This document shows positions 29,369-40,508 of a stretch of 64,000 nt of DNA, in pieces; position 1 is the stretch's first letter, and every line of letters starts with the position of its first letter. The stretch comes from Henckelia pumila (Eukaryota; Streptophyta; Magnoliopsida; Lamiales; Gesneriaceae). The stretch spans positions 90,538,151 to 90,602,150 of the forward strand of contig NC_133120.1 in assembly GCF_033568475.1 (NCBI RefSeq). The letters run 5' to 3'. Made by a program: the position numbers and the translations under genes. The notes under the pieces are model-generated. The model saw nothing but the letters and a program-made list of their open reading frames with translations. It was not told the DNA's origin and did no database searches.

Positions 29369-30441
29369 TCATTTAGTTCCAATAATAGATCTATCATGCG
29401 GCCTAGGAACAAGATACCAAACATCATTGCGTTTAAACTCATTCAAATCATCTTGCATAGCAATAATCCAAGAATCATCTAATAAAGCATCATCAATACA
29501 TTTAGGTTCAACATGTGAAACAAAAGCAAGATGATTGCAAATATTATTTAGAAAAGAACGAGTGGTTACACCCTTCGAAGGACTTCCAATGATAAGATCT
29601 ATAGGATGATCTTTGTGAAGCGTCCAATCCTTCAGAAGTGGTGTTTCTTCAACAGAAACATCTAAATCATTTAGACTTGATGAAGCCATCTCTTCTTCGA
29701 ATAATTCTACATCATCATTGTTAGTGCGAGAGACTATTGACATAGATTCATCAAATACAACATGCATAGATTCTTCAACAAGTAAAGTACGTTTATCAAA
29801 AACTCTAAAAGCCTTACTTGTTGTGGAATATCCAAGAAAAATACCTTTGTCGGATTTGACATCAAATTTTCCAAGGTTGTCCTTACCGTTATTATGTATG
29901 TAGCATTTGGAACCGAAAGCTCGAAAGTAAGAAATGTTAGGCTTTCTCCCTTTCCATAATTCATATGGAGTTTTCTTGAGAATTGGCCTTATTGATACAC
30001 GATTAATGATGTAACAAGCAGTGTTCATTGCTTCAGCCCAAAAATATTTTGGTAGAGAATGCTCACATATCATGGTCCTTGCAATATCCACAAGTGTCCT
30101 ATTTTTTCTCTCAACGACCCCGTTTTGTTGAGGAGTCCTAGGACAAGAAAAATTGTGACCGATGCCTTTCTCTTCACAAAAAATTGTAAAACTCTCATTT
30201 TGAAATTCAGTTTCGTGGTCACTACGGATCTGTTTTATAGAAAGATTTTTCTCATTCTCAACTCTTTTGACAAAAGTTTTAAAATAATCAAAGACATCAT
30301 TTTTGTGGGCTAAAAACAATGTCCACGTGTAACATGAGAAATCATCCACAATGACAAATGCATAAAGCTTCCCTCCTAGGCTAGCGTTCCTCGAGGGACC
30401 ACATAGATCTAGGTGAAGAAGTTCAAGGGGCATAGAAGTAG
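29369..30441 (-). pseudogene. Copia pol: integrase core
   Basis: Integrase catalytic core with the D,D,E residues recognisable: VIVDDFS, IRSDHETEF (Glu where the family normally has Gly) and QNGVVERKNRT. It continues into the linker YLVPRPHD. It is cut at 30441 by the nested solo LTR: the Zn-binding and pre-integrase part lies on the far side (33314 onward), and the frame reads through if the insertion and one AGTAG copy are ignored. Confidence 0.92.
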
Positions 30442-33313
30442 TGAAACGCCTACTACTAATAAAATGCGGAAAAACTTTTTTTTTTTTTTTTTTTTATACT
30501 ATACTATATACATATACGCCCATACATATATGTATAAACTTTAAAAATAATATTACAAATAATAACTCGCTTAATAAAATCATAAACATTTATTTGATAA
30601 AATCTTGAGTCATGCAATAGATAAAATAATGTCTATAATGAAAATTTATAACTTATGTCTACTAAAATCATGAAAAATCAATAAGTAATCATAACCACTG
30701 AAAACATAAAAATATCCTGAATAAATAACTCATGCATAAATAAAATTCTAGCGAGACGGTCACGGGGCCACTGCCATGCTCGCTCATACGTCCTCGCCAC
30801 CGGTAGGAGCTACATCATACTCACCTGCACCATATAAGCGTAGTGAGCTTAGAGGCTCAACATGTCTAATCCTTTATAACAAGGTTAAAAATAATGCATC
30901 ACGTAAATACTAATACATATACATGTACATGAGCATGCGTGGAAACATTTTTCATAACATAAATGCTTAATCATAAATCTTATACATAACATAACTTTCT
31001 TCATCATACATAACATAATTGAGCATGTCATAAACATAAAAACTGTGTATGGTCATATCCATGAATGTGACTGATAACTGTGCCGACTGATCAGTCTAAA
31101 GAACCATCGTACGTGGCGGTGGATAAATCCACCTCTATGCTGGTAGTAAACTACCTCTGTGCCAGTGGTAAAACCCACTTCTATGCCGGTAGTAGAACTA
31201 CCTCTGTGTCAGTGGTAAAACCCACTTCTATGCTGTCACATCACTTCAATTTCCATAAAAATATTTTTCATGCTCAAATCTTAATCATAAACACATCATA
31301 AAATATTTCATGTATGCATGCACTTAAAATATGTCCGTAATATATATTTAATTAATTTTAATAATAAATATACTTTTACTTAAAATAGACTTCATGCATA
31401 AAAATAATTAAATATATATTCCGGACTTAGTTTATTTTCATGGATTGGTCCAGACTGCTGGTCTCTCTACTAACCCCTTAACTGACTTAAAGCCTGTTAA
31501 CTAACTTAAAGCCCATAATTAAATAATTAATTTTAAAAATTATAATTTTTACTAAAATAAAATACTTAAATGTTATTGGGCTTAAATAAAAATATTTAGG
31601 CCCAATAACTAATTAATTCATAAAAATTCCTAGACTGGCCCAATAAAATCACTGACTAGCCCAAAAATTCCGATGGGCCCACGGGCCCATAAAATTATTG
31701 GGTTAACTTAAAATAAATTTAAAAAGCCCAAATAAAATTATTTGGAAGCCCAAATAATTTTATTTCTAATTAAATGGCCCAAAAATCCAATTAAAGCATT
31801 AAACATTTTAAAATTAAAATACTCGAGCCCGGCCCACCTAGCCCGGACCCGGACCTGCCTGACCCGACCCTAGACCCTACTGACCCAACCCACTACCATG
31901 ACCCGACCCGGAACCACCCAGAACCCCCCTTACCCGACGCCCCCTCTCCTTGCCCTCGGCTGCGCGAGCAGCAGCCTTCCGGGGCAGTTGCCGCCGTGCT
32001 CCGGCCGTCCACTGGCCGGAGCACCACCACCTACCTCTAGCCCTCTTCAAGACGTTTCCAACCATGTAAGAACCAGCCCAAACCATCAAGTATAGAGGGA
32101 GAACGAAGCTCTGCAAAACTGCCTACCCGCAGCTCGCGCGCAGACAGGAGCAGCTGTGGCGTTTTGCTTCGTTCTCGAGATTCCGACCACCTAAAATCGC
32201 GAAACCAATTGAAAAACTCAGCCAACATCTAGTAGGTTCCAACCCAACAAACCTCACCCAAAATAGTGGCCTGAGGAGGGAGAACGAAGCCTTCTCCCTC
32301 AGAACACAAATCTGCGCGATCTGGTGCACTAGAGGAGAAGTGCTTCGTTTCAGACCAACCATGGACAAAACCAACAGGACCACACGACCACAAGGACCCT
32401 AAGACATGCCCTCAGATGTGGATTAGCCGCCTGGACCTTTACCATGCATAAAAAACGTGATCATACTCATGAAAAATCAAGCAAAACGTGAGAAAAAGGA
32501 AAGGAAAATACCATCTGCATATACTTCTGAACAACAAACATATATACCACAAACTTTCTGCTGTAAAAACCAAAATAATAGCTTATATGGTGTTGAGAAA
32601 AGAATTAAACATGCCTTTCGTAATTATTTGACAACGAACGATGCGTTTACGGGACTCCGGGATGACGAACCTCCAAAATAACTCAAAGAACTCAAAGCTT
32701 TCGGTTATGGGGCTGTTGTTTCTATTGAAGCCGATGAAGGAGAAGGTGAGGGAGAGGATGGAGGCGGCTTAGACGTGAGTTTAGAGTGTAGGGTTTGGTT
32801 TAGGATAATTTTTTTTGTATAATAAATATTAACTAAATAATATAGATAATATACCATAGAAAAATATAATTTAAAACTCTCTAATAATAATAAAAATCTG
32901 ATAAAATATCTCCTAATCTCGAAATTATTAAATAGGCAAATTTTAAAAATTAATAAAAGTCAATAAAGAGACTAATTTTGGCTAAAAATAGCCCCTTAAA
33001 TAAATATATAATTAAATACTAAAATTTTCTTGACAAAATACCTTAAAATATTATTTTAAGGCTCATAAAACTCATAAAATATTTTTGGCTAAATATTTTG
33101 GTATCTCGTCCGTCCACGGTCCCGTCTACGCGATCAAAACCAATTAATTTCCATAAATCACAAAAATCACTAATTTTGGGTTAAATGCTAAAATAACTTA
33201 AATTATGCATATAAATCACATAATAACACATAAATTCATTTAACCCTTATTTTAAAATTAATTTCTCCTAATTATGCATGCGAATTTACGTATTAAAATT
33301 TCCGGGTGTTACA
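30442..33313 (-). mobile_element. Nested solo LTR (2.87 kb), probably Ty3/Gypsy type
   Basis: It interrupts the Copia integrase and is flanked by AGTAG (30437-30441 and 33314-33318), a 5-bp target-site duplication. On the minus strand it starts TGTAACACCCGG and ends GGCGTTTCA, with TG...CA termini and no protein-coding domain. The TGTAACACCC start and great length are typical of some plant Gypsy LTRs, so the superfamily is inferred. It includes a poly(T) run (30477-30495), an array of small hairpins (31115-31234) and a GC-rich GACCC-rich stretch (31830-31920). Being nested, it is younger than the Copia insertion. Confidence 0.8.
31115..31234. repeat. Tandem array of five mini-hairpins
   Basis: Units of about 23-25 bp, each with a short stem-loop: GGTGGATAAATCCACC, GGTAGTAAACTACC, GTGGTAAAACCCAC, GGTAGTAGAACTACC, GTGGTAAAACCCAC, separated by TCTATGC or TCTGTG(C/T). 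Two unit types alternate, making a higher-order period of about 47 bp. Compensatory stem differences between unit types hint at a kept structure. Confidence 0.6.
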
Positions 33314-33959
33314 AGTAGATATAAAATTTTTGCTTTTAAAAAATTCTCTTGTATATTTGCCAAGTTGACACGCATCACAAACAGAATCTAATTTTAAATT
33401 GAGTTTTGGCATACCAACAACTAAATCAAGTTTAAAAATTTTTCTATGGTACTAGGACCAACATGACCTAGTCGTCTATGCCAAAGAATGTTGTCATCAA
33501 CATTCAAGGATACAAGGCTTTTAATATTTGATAAAGATAAATTGTTTAAAGAAATCTTGTATACATTTTCACTTCTACATCCTTTGAAATTTATGGATTT
33601 GTCAGTCATGAGTGATATAGTGCAGTGTTGGGGAGTGAATTTGACTTCATAACCTCTATCGCACAATTGACTTATGCTTAGTAGATTATATTTAAGCCCT
33701 TTCACTAGGAGTACATCATCAATCAAGCAGGATTTAGAAATACCTATTGAGCCGATTCCTTCGATAACTCCTTTGTTGTTGTCTCCAAAGGTGACAGTTT
33801 CCTTCTCCTTTGGTTTGACGGATTGGAGTAGATCTTTGTTTCCCGTCATATGTCTAGAACATCCACTGTCTAGATACCATATGCTAGGGAGAACAGTTTT
33901 CCTATTTCCCTGCAAAAATTGGTTTTGGTACCCTTTAGTTCTTTTGGGTCCACAATGTT
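33314..33959 (-). pseudogene. Copia pol: protease and GAG-pre-integrase
   Basis: WYLDSGCSRHMTG is the Copia aspartic-protease motif with the D-S-G active site; ILWHRRLGHVG is the GAG-pre-integrase HxxxxH-type start. A one-base frameshift in the T-run around 33430 gives a stop after FLNLI, and the Zn-binding CDACQLGK follows in another frame up to the nested LTR at 33313. Confidence 0.85.
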
Positions 33960-33960
33960 A

Positions 33961-34188
33961 GAAAAGAGAGATATAAAATAGACTTCTAAGAGTTCAGTCT
34001 CTCATAGCAACATCATCGCCACTTTCTAAGAGTGCTCCCAGTAGTAGGTAGGGCTATGGCCTCTTTAAAAACCTATTTTCTTGGACAGAGCAGCGTTCAT
34101 CAGGAAGACCAGTCGCAAGTCAAGGCAGTTTAAATCGGTCTATGATGAACTCCCTTAGATCATGATCTCATAATGTCAACTGATGAGT
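33961..34188 (-). other. Non-coding segment splitting gag from protease
   Basis: About 230 bp with stops in every sense frame, located between the second zinc knuckle and the protease motif. TGTTA occurs at both borders (33956-33960 and 34189-34193). ACTCTTAGAA(A)G occurs twice on the minus strand, bracketing CGATGATG and ACTGA, which resemble C and D boxes. It could be a small insertion or a degenerate gag-pol spacer. Confidence 0.35.
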
Positions 34189-34190
34189 TG

Positions 34191-35601
34191 TTAAGTACTC
34201 TTAGGCCTCCATTTCATATAACTCTTTTGATCATATTGAAATCTCAAGGATCTGCATTTATATCTAGCATGACCAATTTTACAACAATAAGAGCATGTAG
34301 GGGGTGATCTCATTTTTGCTTTAGCAATTAGACTAGTAAAGTCTATTGATTTCTTACCGTACCCTATTCCACCCTTATCAAAACTACATTTCTGCATGCT
34401 AAGTAGATTATTCAATTTATTACTACTGACATTGAACTTATTAAAAGATTTTTCTAAGTGGGCTATGTCATCCTTTAATCTTACGTTTTCATGCCCCTTA
34501 GTTTCTAATTCATTTTTAAGGCTTTTATTTTCCTTTCTAAGTGACTTAGCCATATCAAACATTTGTTTATATGCATGTAGTAGTTCGTCATAGGAAGGTA
34601 CCTCGTCATCGTCGTCGGAGACGATGTCATCACTTTTAAGCCATGAGGAAGATGTTTGCTTCCTCCTCGTCATCGTCGCTATCACTCCAAGTGGCTATGA
34701 GTGCTTTATTCTTTCCCTTGTCAACTTTCTTCTTGAGAGGACACTCATTTGCATAGTGGCCTTGTTGTTGACAGTTGTAGCAGGTAACTTCTTTGTCCGT
34801 CTTCTTTTTGAAGTTGTTTCCTCGCATAAATCTTTTGAATTTTCTTGCAAAGAGTGTCATATCATCGTCTTCATCTTCTTTGGATTGGCTAGATAGAGCA
34901 ATCCCCTTTGCCTTGATATCTTATTTCTTTATTTCTTTCCTTGTTGATAGTTCCAACTCATGGGTTTTTAGAGTCCCATGAAGTTGATCAAGGTCATAGG
35001 AAGCGGTGTCGCCTTTGTTGGATTCTATGATAGCCGTCCTCTTGGCATTCCACTCCTTGGGTAAGGCGCGTAGAGCTCTCCTCCACGCTTGTTTGGTTGG
35101 ATATTGTTCCCCGAGTTGGGCTAGCTCATTGATAATTTGAGTAAGCCTTCGAAACATAGTATCTACATCTTCATTTGATTCCATCTCGAATGTTTCGTAT
35201 TTGAGTTGGAGTAGATCGATCTTTGTTTCTTTGACTTGATTAGTCCCTTCATGGCATATCTCCAACTTGTCCCATATCTCTTTAGCGGATGAGCACATTG
35301 AGATCCGGTTGTACTTGTTCATATCTAAGGAACAATGAAGAATATTCATGGCCTTAGCATTTTGAGATATAAGTTTCATATCCTCCTTAGAAAAGTCGTC
35401 CATTCCCTTAGGAATTTTGACACCCTCAACCTCTTTAGTAGGTATATAGGGACCTTTCACAGTAACCTTCCAAATGTCATAATCTACGGATTGGATATAT
35501 AGGGACATTCGATTTTTTCAATATCCGTAGTTTATGCCATTGAAAAGAGGAGGACGATTTGTTGATTGCCCTTGAGCATAGTCGCTCGCTAGATTTGCCA
35601 T
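34191..35601 (-). pseudogene. Copia gag (broken)
   Basis: Starts at the ATG at 35599-35601 (MANLASDYAQGQ). It has the UBN2-type retrotransposon gag region, then CCHC knuckle CYNCQQQGHYANEC, a coiled-coil-like segment, and a second knuckle CSYCCKIGHARYKC. Lesions: TGA in place of a Trp codon at 35518-35520, TAA after KEIKK near 34921, and a one-base frameshift near 34640 after FLMA. Acts as nucleocapsid in intact relatives; cannot make full-length protein here. Confidence 0.88.
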
Positions 35602-35634
35602 AAGAACCTTTTTGAAAATATTTTGAAAAAGGTG

Positions 35635-35646
35635 GCTTTGATACCA
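35635..35646 (-). other. Primer binding site
   Basis: On the minus strand TGGTATCAAAGC, two bases inside the 5' LTR, matches the initiator tRNA-Met primer site (usual TGGTATCAGAGC) with one difference. Confidence 0.8.
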
Positions 35647-35648
35647 CT

Positions 35649-36801
35649 TGTTAGAACCTAATGGGGGGGGGGGGGGGTTTAGGTTCTATTGGCAATTTTA
35701 GCAATTTAAAGAGATTATGCAAATACGCAAGCGGAAGACTTAAAACAATTAATAATAAGTGCAGTAAATAAATGCGTAATGTAAATAAAGCAGTAAAAGG
35801 GATAAGAGATGTTTATGGAAGTTCGACGATAAATCGTCTACGTCTCCCCTTCTTGGTTAAGATCGATTAACCAATGATCCATTAGCACTTCGAACGACTT
35901 GGCTTTGATGGCTCCAAGGATAGCCTTACAACTTGACACGATCACTGCGCCGATACAACTCAACACTTGGCCTTAAGGGCTCTAAGGATAGCCTCAACAA
36001 TCACACAACACTTGGTTTCACACTCAAGTGTTTACACCAACGATTTTCACAACCCCGGATACAACTCGATATATGAATATATTTTGAAAGCTCAAAGGGG
36101 CTACAAATTGCTCAACAAATAGCTCAAATAATGCTTAATAGGATTGAGAGACTTGAAGATGTTGGGATGCTTGAAATGGTCTCGGAATGCCTCTATTTAT
36201 AGTTGGAAATTCGGCATCGATCGGAACTTCCGTTCCCAGCATCGGAGCTTCCGAAATTTGAATTATGAGTCATGCGGTTTGTACAGGATCGGAACTTCCG
36301 ATCTCACTTCGGAGCTTCCGATCGGCGCATTAAATATGTTGTCGGGCAAAAGTCTTCCGGACAAGATTATCAGGCCGCCGTAGTAGATCGGAACTTCCGA
36401 TCTATGATCGGTGCTTCCGATCTCGTCACTTCGTAGCTTCCGTTCTGTTTCCGAACAATATAAAATTCCTTCAAAAAGATCGGAGCTTCCGAACCATGAT
36501 CGGAACGTCCGATCGTCCCTTAGCTTTCGAAGATCCTTCTGTTCTGGATCGGAGGTTCCGAACTCCATTCGGAACTTCCGAACTCGTAGTAGTATAAGTC
36601 TTTGAAATTTGTTTCTGATCTTGAATAAACTTGTACGAAATTGAGCCTTGAAAATTTTAACTCTGTAATAAGCTCATTGTAAACATTAGTAACATTTTAA
36701 CCTAGATTTGTTAATCATCAAAACATAAACAAAAGGGCCTTGTTAATGGATTAAAAACATTAATCTCACAATCGAGATTTATATGCGTTTAAGGCGTAAC
36801 A
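35649..36801 (-). repeat. 5' LTR of the Copia element
   Basis: 1153 bp, TGTTAG...GTAACA. It carries the palindrome array (36215-36585) and TATAAATA (36194-36201) on the minus strand. The G-run near its plus-strand start is longer than in the other LTR. Confidence 0.93.
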
Positions 36802-36806
36802 CTAGT

Positions 36807-38254
36807 TGAACATATTTTTAATTTTTTTAATTTTTTTAACCTTAAATTTAATATTTTATTATATACATGATTACTTGAAATTTGTATTCCGTTAAACATA
36901 TTATTTTAATAATACTTAGAGTTCATTTAATTATTTATTTTATTATTTTTTAATGTATAATTATAATTCATATTTTGAATATATTATATAGTTATTTAAT
37001 TTTCAAACTGTGGTATTTATATACATATTTTAGGTTTTAAATTTTAAACTATATAAAGTTTTTTTTATATTATATAAACGGTTTTGGGTCCGAATGTTCG
37101 GTTAAAACTTCTCCAAATGGTCGTTGGACTGTTCTTTTAAGGTATACCAATTCGATGATCGGTACGATTATGAGAACATTATGTATGCCTTTTAATTAGA
37201 TCAGTTTAAGTTTCGATTGTTTTTTCTAATATATATGTTTTAATTAAATATAATTACATACATTGAGTTTTGTTTAGTAGATGATTCGGGTCGAATCGCC
37301 GTAAAAAATGATGCGAATGAGGAATTTGATAGAGTAAAATTACCAAATTTATAATACAATGGATTGTAAATAAGCTAATGTAAATAGAGGGTGAATGAAT
37401 TACATTCTAAGAACCAAGAACACAAATAAAATAAAATAAAATAAAATAAAATATGATAAATAGGATCGTTCCAAATATAATTTAGGAAGGAATATACTTT
37501 TGGTAAGACGATCTCAGATATCTATATTTGTGTGATCGATTGACTTGGTTCATATCTAAAATGAAAAGGTAATATTTTAACATAAAAAAAAAAATTTCAT
37601 AGATGGTGTCGAGTCGAATATCTGTCTTACAAAATCGATTTGTAAGATGACTTCATAAAATTGTGTATTCATATAATGACTACTAAAATACTAATATCAC
37701 GTCATGAAATCTTAAATAAATTGTTTTTATTTTTATTCCTCACTTGTGAATTAATCTGAGTTTGTTAGCTCCGATTACAACTTTTTTTTTGGATTGATGG
37801 TAAAATTTGTAACATTATTAATCAAAAGCAAAATCTTTCATTACAAGGATCTACAAGTCAAAGGAGAAAATTCTCTTGATTCCAAGTAAAAGGAGTAAAA
37901 GAAGAAATAACAAATCAAGTAATCGAGTATACAACCGTAATTGCGTTCTACGTATATGGAGCAACTTAGTATCACAACTAAGGCACATCAATTATTTAAC
38001 TTCTTTAGCAATCACACCTATGTAACTCGGTATTTTTCCGAACGGATGACTGCTTGCACCGCCAAGAGAGAATCAATAGAGATAATTTAGGGTTGTAGTT
38101 GATGGAGCATTTTCAATTTTTTTTTCAAACACGAGAAGTATCTGACTCTCGTGATCTCTTACCATCCCACCAATAACAAAATGGTTATTATTCTAATTGA
38201 AAGCTGCATCAATATCTAGCCACAAATGGTTGTTCGATTGTGCTATACATCGTG
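36807..38254. other. AT-rich intergenic with (AAAAT)n microsatellite
   Basis: No gene seen. An AAAAT/AAATA repeat lies at about 37424-37452. Confidence 0.5.
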
Positions 38255-39086
38255 TGTTACAAGTATCCCACATTGAATAATAAAACTAACAAAGAGTTGG
38301 TTATAAACCCTTGAGGCAACCTATAACGAACCACTGTATCAAGACGAGTCTTTTCAGCGTGCTTATGTCCTCACTCACATGCACCCTAGAAAACTTCTCA
38401 GGGGGTCACCCATCCTATAATTGTCCCAAGTCAAGCACGTTTAACTTTGGAGTTCTTATATGATGAGCTACCGAAAAAAAGATGCACCTTCTTGATATGA
38501 GTAGTACATATGAAATCTTTTAAACTCTACTCAACTATGCAGTCCCGTACCTACACAGTCTCAGTATCCCTATCATTCGAGTACGGGATCGGTTAACTCA
38601 TGTCTCCCTCCGCCTAAAAGCCTACCAGGAGCCGCTCATTGTCCGTGCAACCTATTGGCATCGGCTATCACTTCCCGCTTTCTCAGCCCCGGGCGTCACA
38701 CAACCCCACCCAATAGGCAAACTTATTGGGATGACATCTCATGAGTTTATAACCTAACATTAGTGCTCTCGTTGAGAGTCGGCGTAGCGGAAGGGGCGGC
38801 CTAAGAAATAGCTATCACGAGAAAGAAAGGTGAGTGAAAGCACTCTACAGTGGACGACCGTGCGGAAGGGGCGACCTAGAAAATGATTACCAAAAAAAAT
38901 AAATGCGAGTGAAAGCCGTCTAGAGTGGGCCGTCGCGGACGTCGGTTTCTCAAGAGGTCGGCAATGTTACAAGTGTCCTACGTTGAATAATAAAACTAAC
39001 AAAGAGTTGATTATAAACCCTTGAGACAACCCCACCCTATAAGCAAGCTTATTGGGATGGACATCTCATGAGTTTATAATCTAACA
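38255..39086 (+). mobile_element. Cassandra-type TRIM element
   Basis: Left LTR 38255-38759 (505 bp) and right LTR 38965-39086 (122 bp) both start TGTTACAAGT, share CTAACAAAGAGTTG and ATCTCATGAGTTTATAA, and end CTAACA. TCGTG precedes and TTGTG follows, a 5-bp target-site duplication with one change. There is no coding capacity, as in TRIMs. The left LTR contains a 5S rRNA-like stretch, the hallmark of Cassandra; the right LTR lacks about 380 bp including that stretch. The primer site after the left LTR is degenerate. Confidence 0.85.
38393..38470 (-). other. 5S rRNA-like segment within the Cassandra LTR
   Basis: On the minus strand it matches the internal promoter part of plant 5S rRNA: GGATGGGTGACC (box C region) is perfect and AGTTAAACGTGCTT (box A region) has one substitution. 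The 5' and 3' ends of 5S are not preserved, so this is not a functional rRNA gene. Confidence 0.8.
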
Positions 39087-39367
39087 TTGTGTCTACGAGT
39101 TTCTACCCTACCGCCTTCGGTCGTACGCTCAAAGATTTTCGAGCTAGACTAGATAGTTTTTTGGAATTCGTGTAGCAGAATTACAGTACTCCATTCTATC
39201 GAGAGGCCACTTCACTCAAGCCCTTGCCACTCTTCTTATTACGATCATGATTATTATTATTTTTAATATATATTGAAAACTTGAAGCATTTACAAAAATT
39301 ATAGCATTCATTGTACGTAGTATATGATAATGTGGACCGGAGAAGATTACGAAGATTACTTGGTCTG

Positions 39368-39899
39368 AATTCTAGAGATGTCAATTTGGGTTGAGTTCGT
39401 CGGATCAACTCGTCCCGCCATTTTTTAATAGCGGGATCGTGCATCGGCCTGCCAATTTTTTATAATTTTTTATAATTTTTTAAATTTATATTATAATTAA
39501 TATTTAAAATATTTTATGTATGATTGATAAGTTATGAACAATTTATATTGTTTGAAATGTTTTATATATGATTATAAATTCTAAATGACTTATATAATTT
39601 ATGTTTAATTGATTAATTTTAAAAATGTATATTATTTAAAATGATTTATTTATTTTGAATGAGCTATTAAATTTGTGTATCATTTATAATTGTTTATATA
39701 TGATTTTTTAAATTTATTTTTATATTTTTAAATTTTTTTGAATTTTTTTTATTTTTTGGCGGGTTGGCCGCCCAACCTACAAACCCATGATGGATTGAGT
39801 TAGGTGGGATATTCCCAACCCGTCATCAATTTGGGCTGCCCCGCCTGATGGGGGGCCGAGGCGGTTCGGGGTGAGTCAGCCCGAATTGACATGTCTACT
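39368..39899. mobile_element. hAT-like MITE (532 bp) with 8-bp TSD
   Basis: TTGGTCTG flanks both sides (39360-39367 and 39900-39907). The ends are inverted: GATGTCAATTTGGGTTG on the left and, reversed, CATGTCAATTCGGGCTG on the right. Non-coding AT-rich centre with GC-rich subterminal parts. An 8-bp duplication fits hAT elements. Confidence 0.7.
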
Positions 39900-39911
39900 T
39901 TGGTCTGTTAA

Positions 39912-40020
39912 AGTAGTGTTTGCAACCTCTAAAAAAAGTGATTATATATGGAGATTCTCTTAACAAATTTGTTAAAAGAATCTCCATAATCACTTATTTT
40001 TAGAGGTTGTAACACTATCT
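39912..40020. mobile_element. Tourist-like hairpin MITE (109 bp)
   Basis: Almost wholly palindromic: AACCTCTAAAAA...GTGATTAT...GGAGATTCT is mirrored by AGAATCTCCATAATCAC...AGAGGTT. TAA flanks both sides (39909-39911 and 40021-40023), as for PIF/Harbinger-derived MITEs. It sits within two bases of the duplication of the neighbouring hAT-like MITE. Confidence 0.75.
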
Positions 40021-40330
40021 TAATCTGATTTCCGATTTAAAACAAAAAATTCAATAGAATATTATTCTTATTTTGTGATCTGAATACGACGACTTTAAAA
40101 ATTGTTAAACCTGTTCAAAATCCAAAAATTAAATTGTCCTGATTGAATATCAATTTTATATTGATAATGGAGTTTGAGTCGGGTATGGATGGACCCGTAA
40201 TTTCTTCCTATATTGAATGCTAAAAATTTGTTGATAAAAAATCGATGCGTCGAGACATCTCTTATCTTACAATTTACATGACTCTTTTATTTTATTTTTC
40301 ATTTTTCGTGCTTATAAAAAAGATTTGCAA

Positions 40331-40508
40331 AATGTAATGAATCAATGTCCTGAGTTCTATAATATTTTAATATTCTTTAAATTTAAATATTTAATAGAAA
40401 AATTAGATTATAATTTGATAATGTAATGAATCAATGTCCTGAGTTCTATAATATTTTAATATTCTTTAAATTTAAATATTTAATAGAAAAATTAGATTAT
40501 AATTTGAT
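40331..40508. repeat. Exact 89-bp tandem duplication
   Basis: The unit beginning AATGTAATGAATCAATGTCC occurs at 40331-40419 and 40420-40508 without a difference that I can see, implying a recent event or a collapsed/expanded assembly. Confidence 0.85.

Larger units (their letters stand above)
24710..36801 (-). mobile_element. Copia LTR retrotransposon, Sirevirus-like, with nested insertion (12.1 kb)
   Basis: The two LTRs (24710-25860 and 35649-36801) begin TGTTA and end TAACA, and CTAGT flanks the whole element (24705-24709 and 36802-36806). On the minus strand the order is 5' LTR, PBS, gag, protease, integrase, RT, RNase H (Copia order), extra ORF, PPT, 3' LTR. About 20 differences by eye between the LTRs (roughly 2%) suggest a fairly recent insertion. 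LTRs over 1.1 kb, an AGGGGGAG-type PPT and a third ORF after pol point to the Sirevirus group, by inference. gag-pol is inactive through stops, frameshifts and a nested 2.9-kb solo LTR. Confidence 0.93.

Noticed and set aside
31115..31234. CRISPR-like repeat array
   Set aside because: Eukaryotic sequence; units are contiguous mini-hairpins without unique spacers, inside an LTR.
31877..32383. GC-rich overlapping frames in the nested solo LTR
   Set aside because: They overlap each other on both strands, contain no domain, and fall within an LTR, which is normally non-coding.
38393..38470. Functional 5S rRNA gene
   Set aside because: Only the central promoter region matches; both ends are missing and it lies within Cassandra LTR borders.
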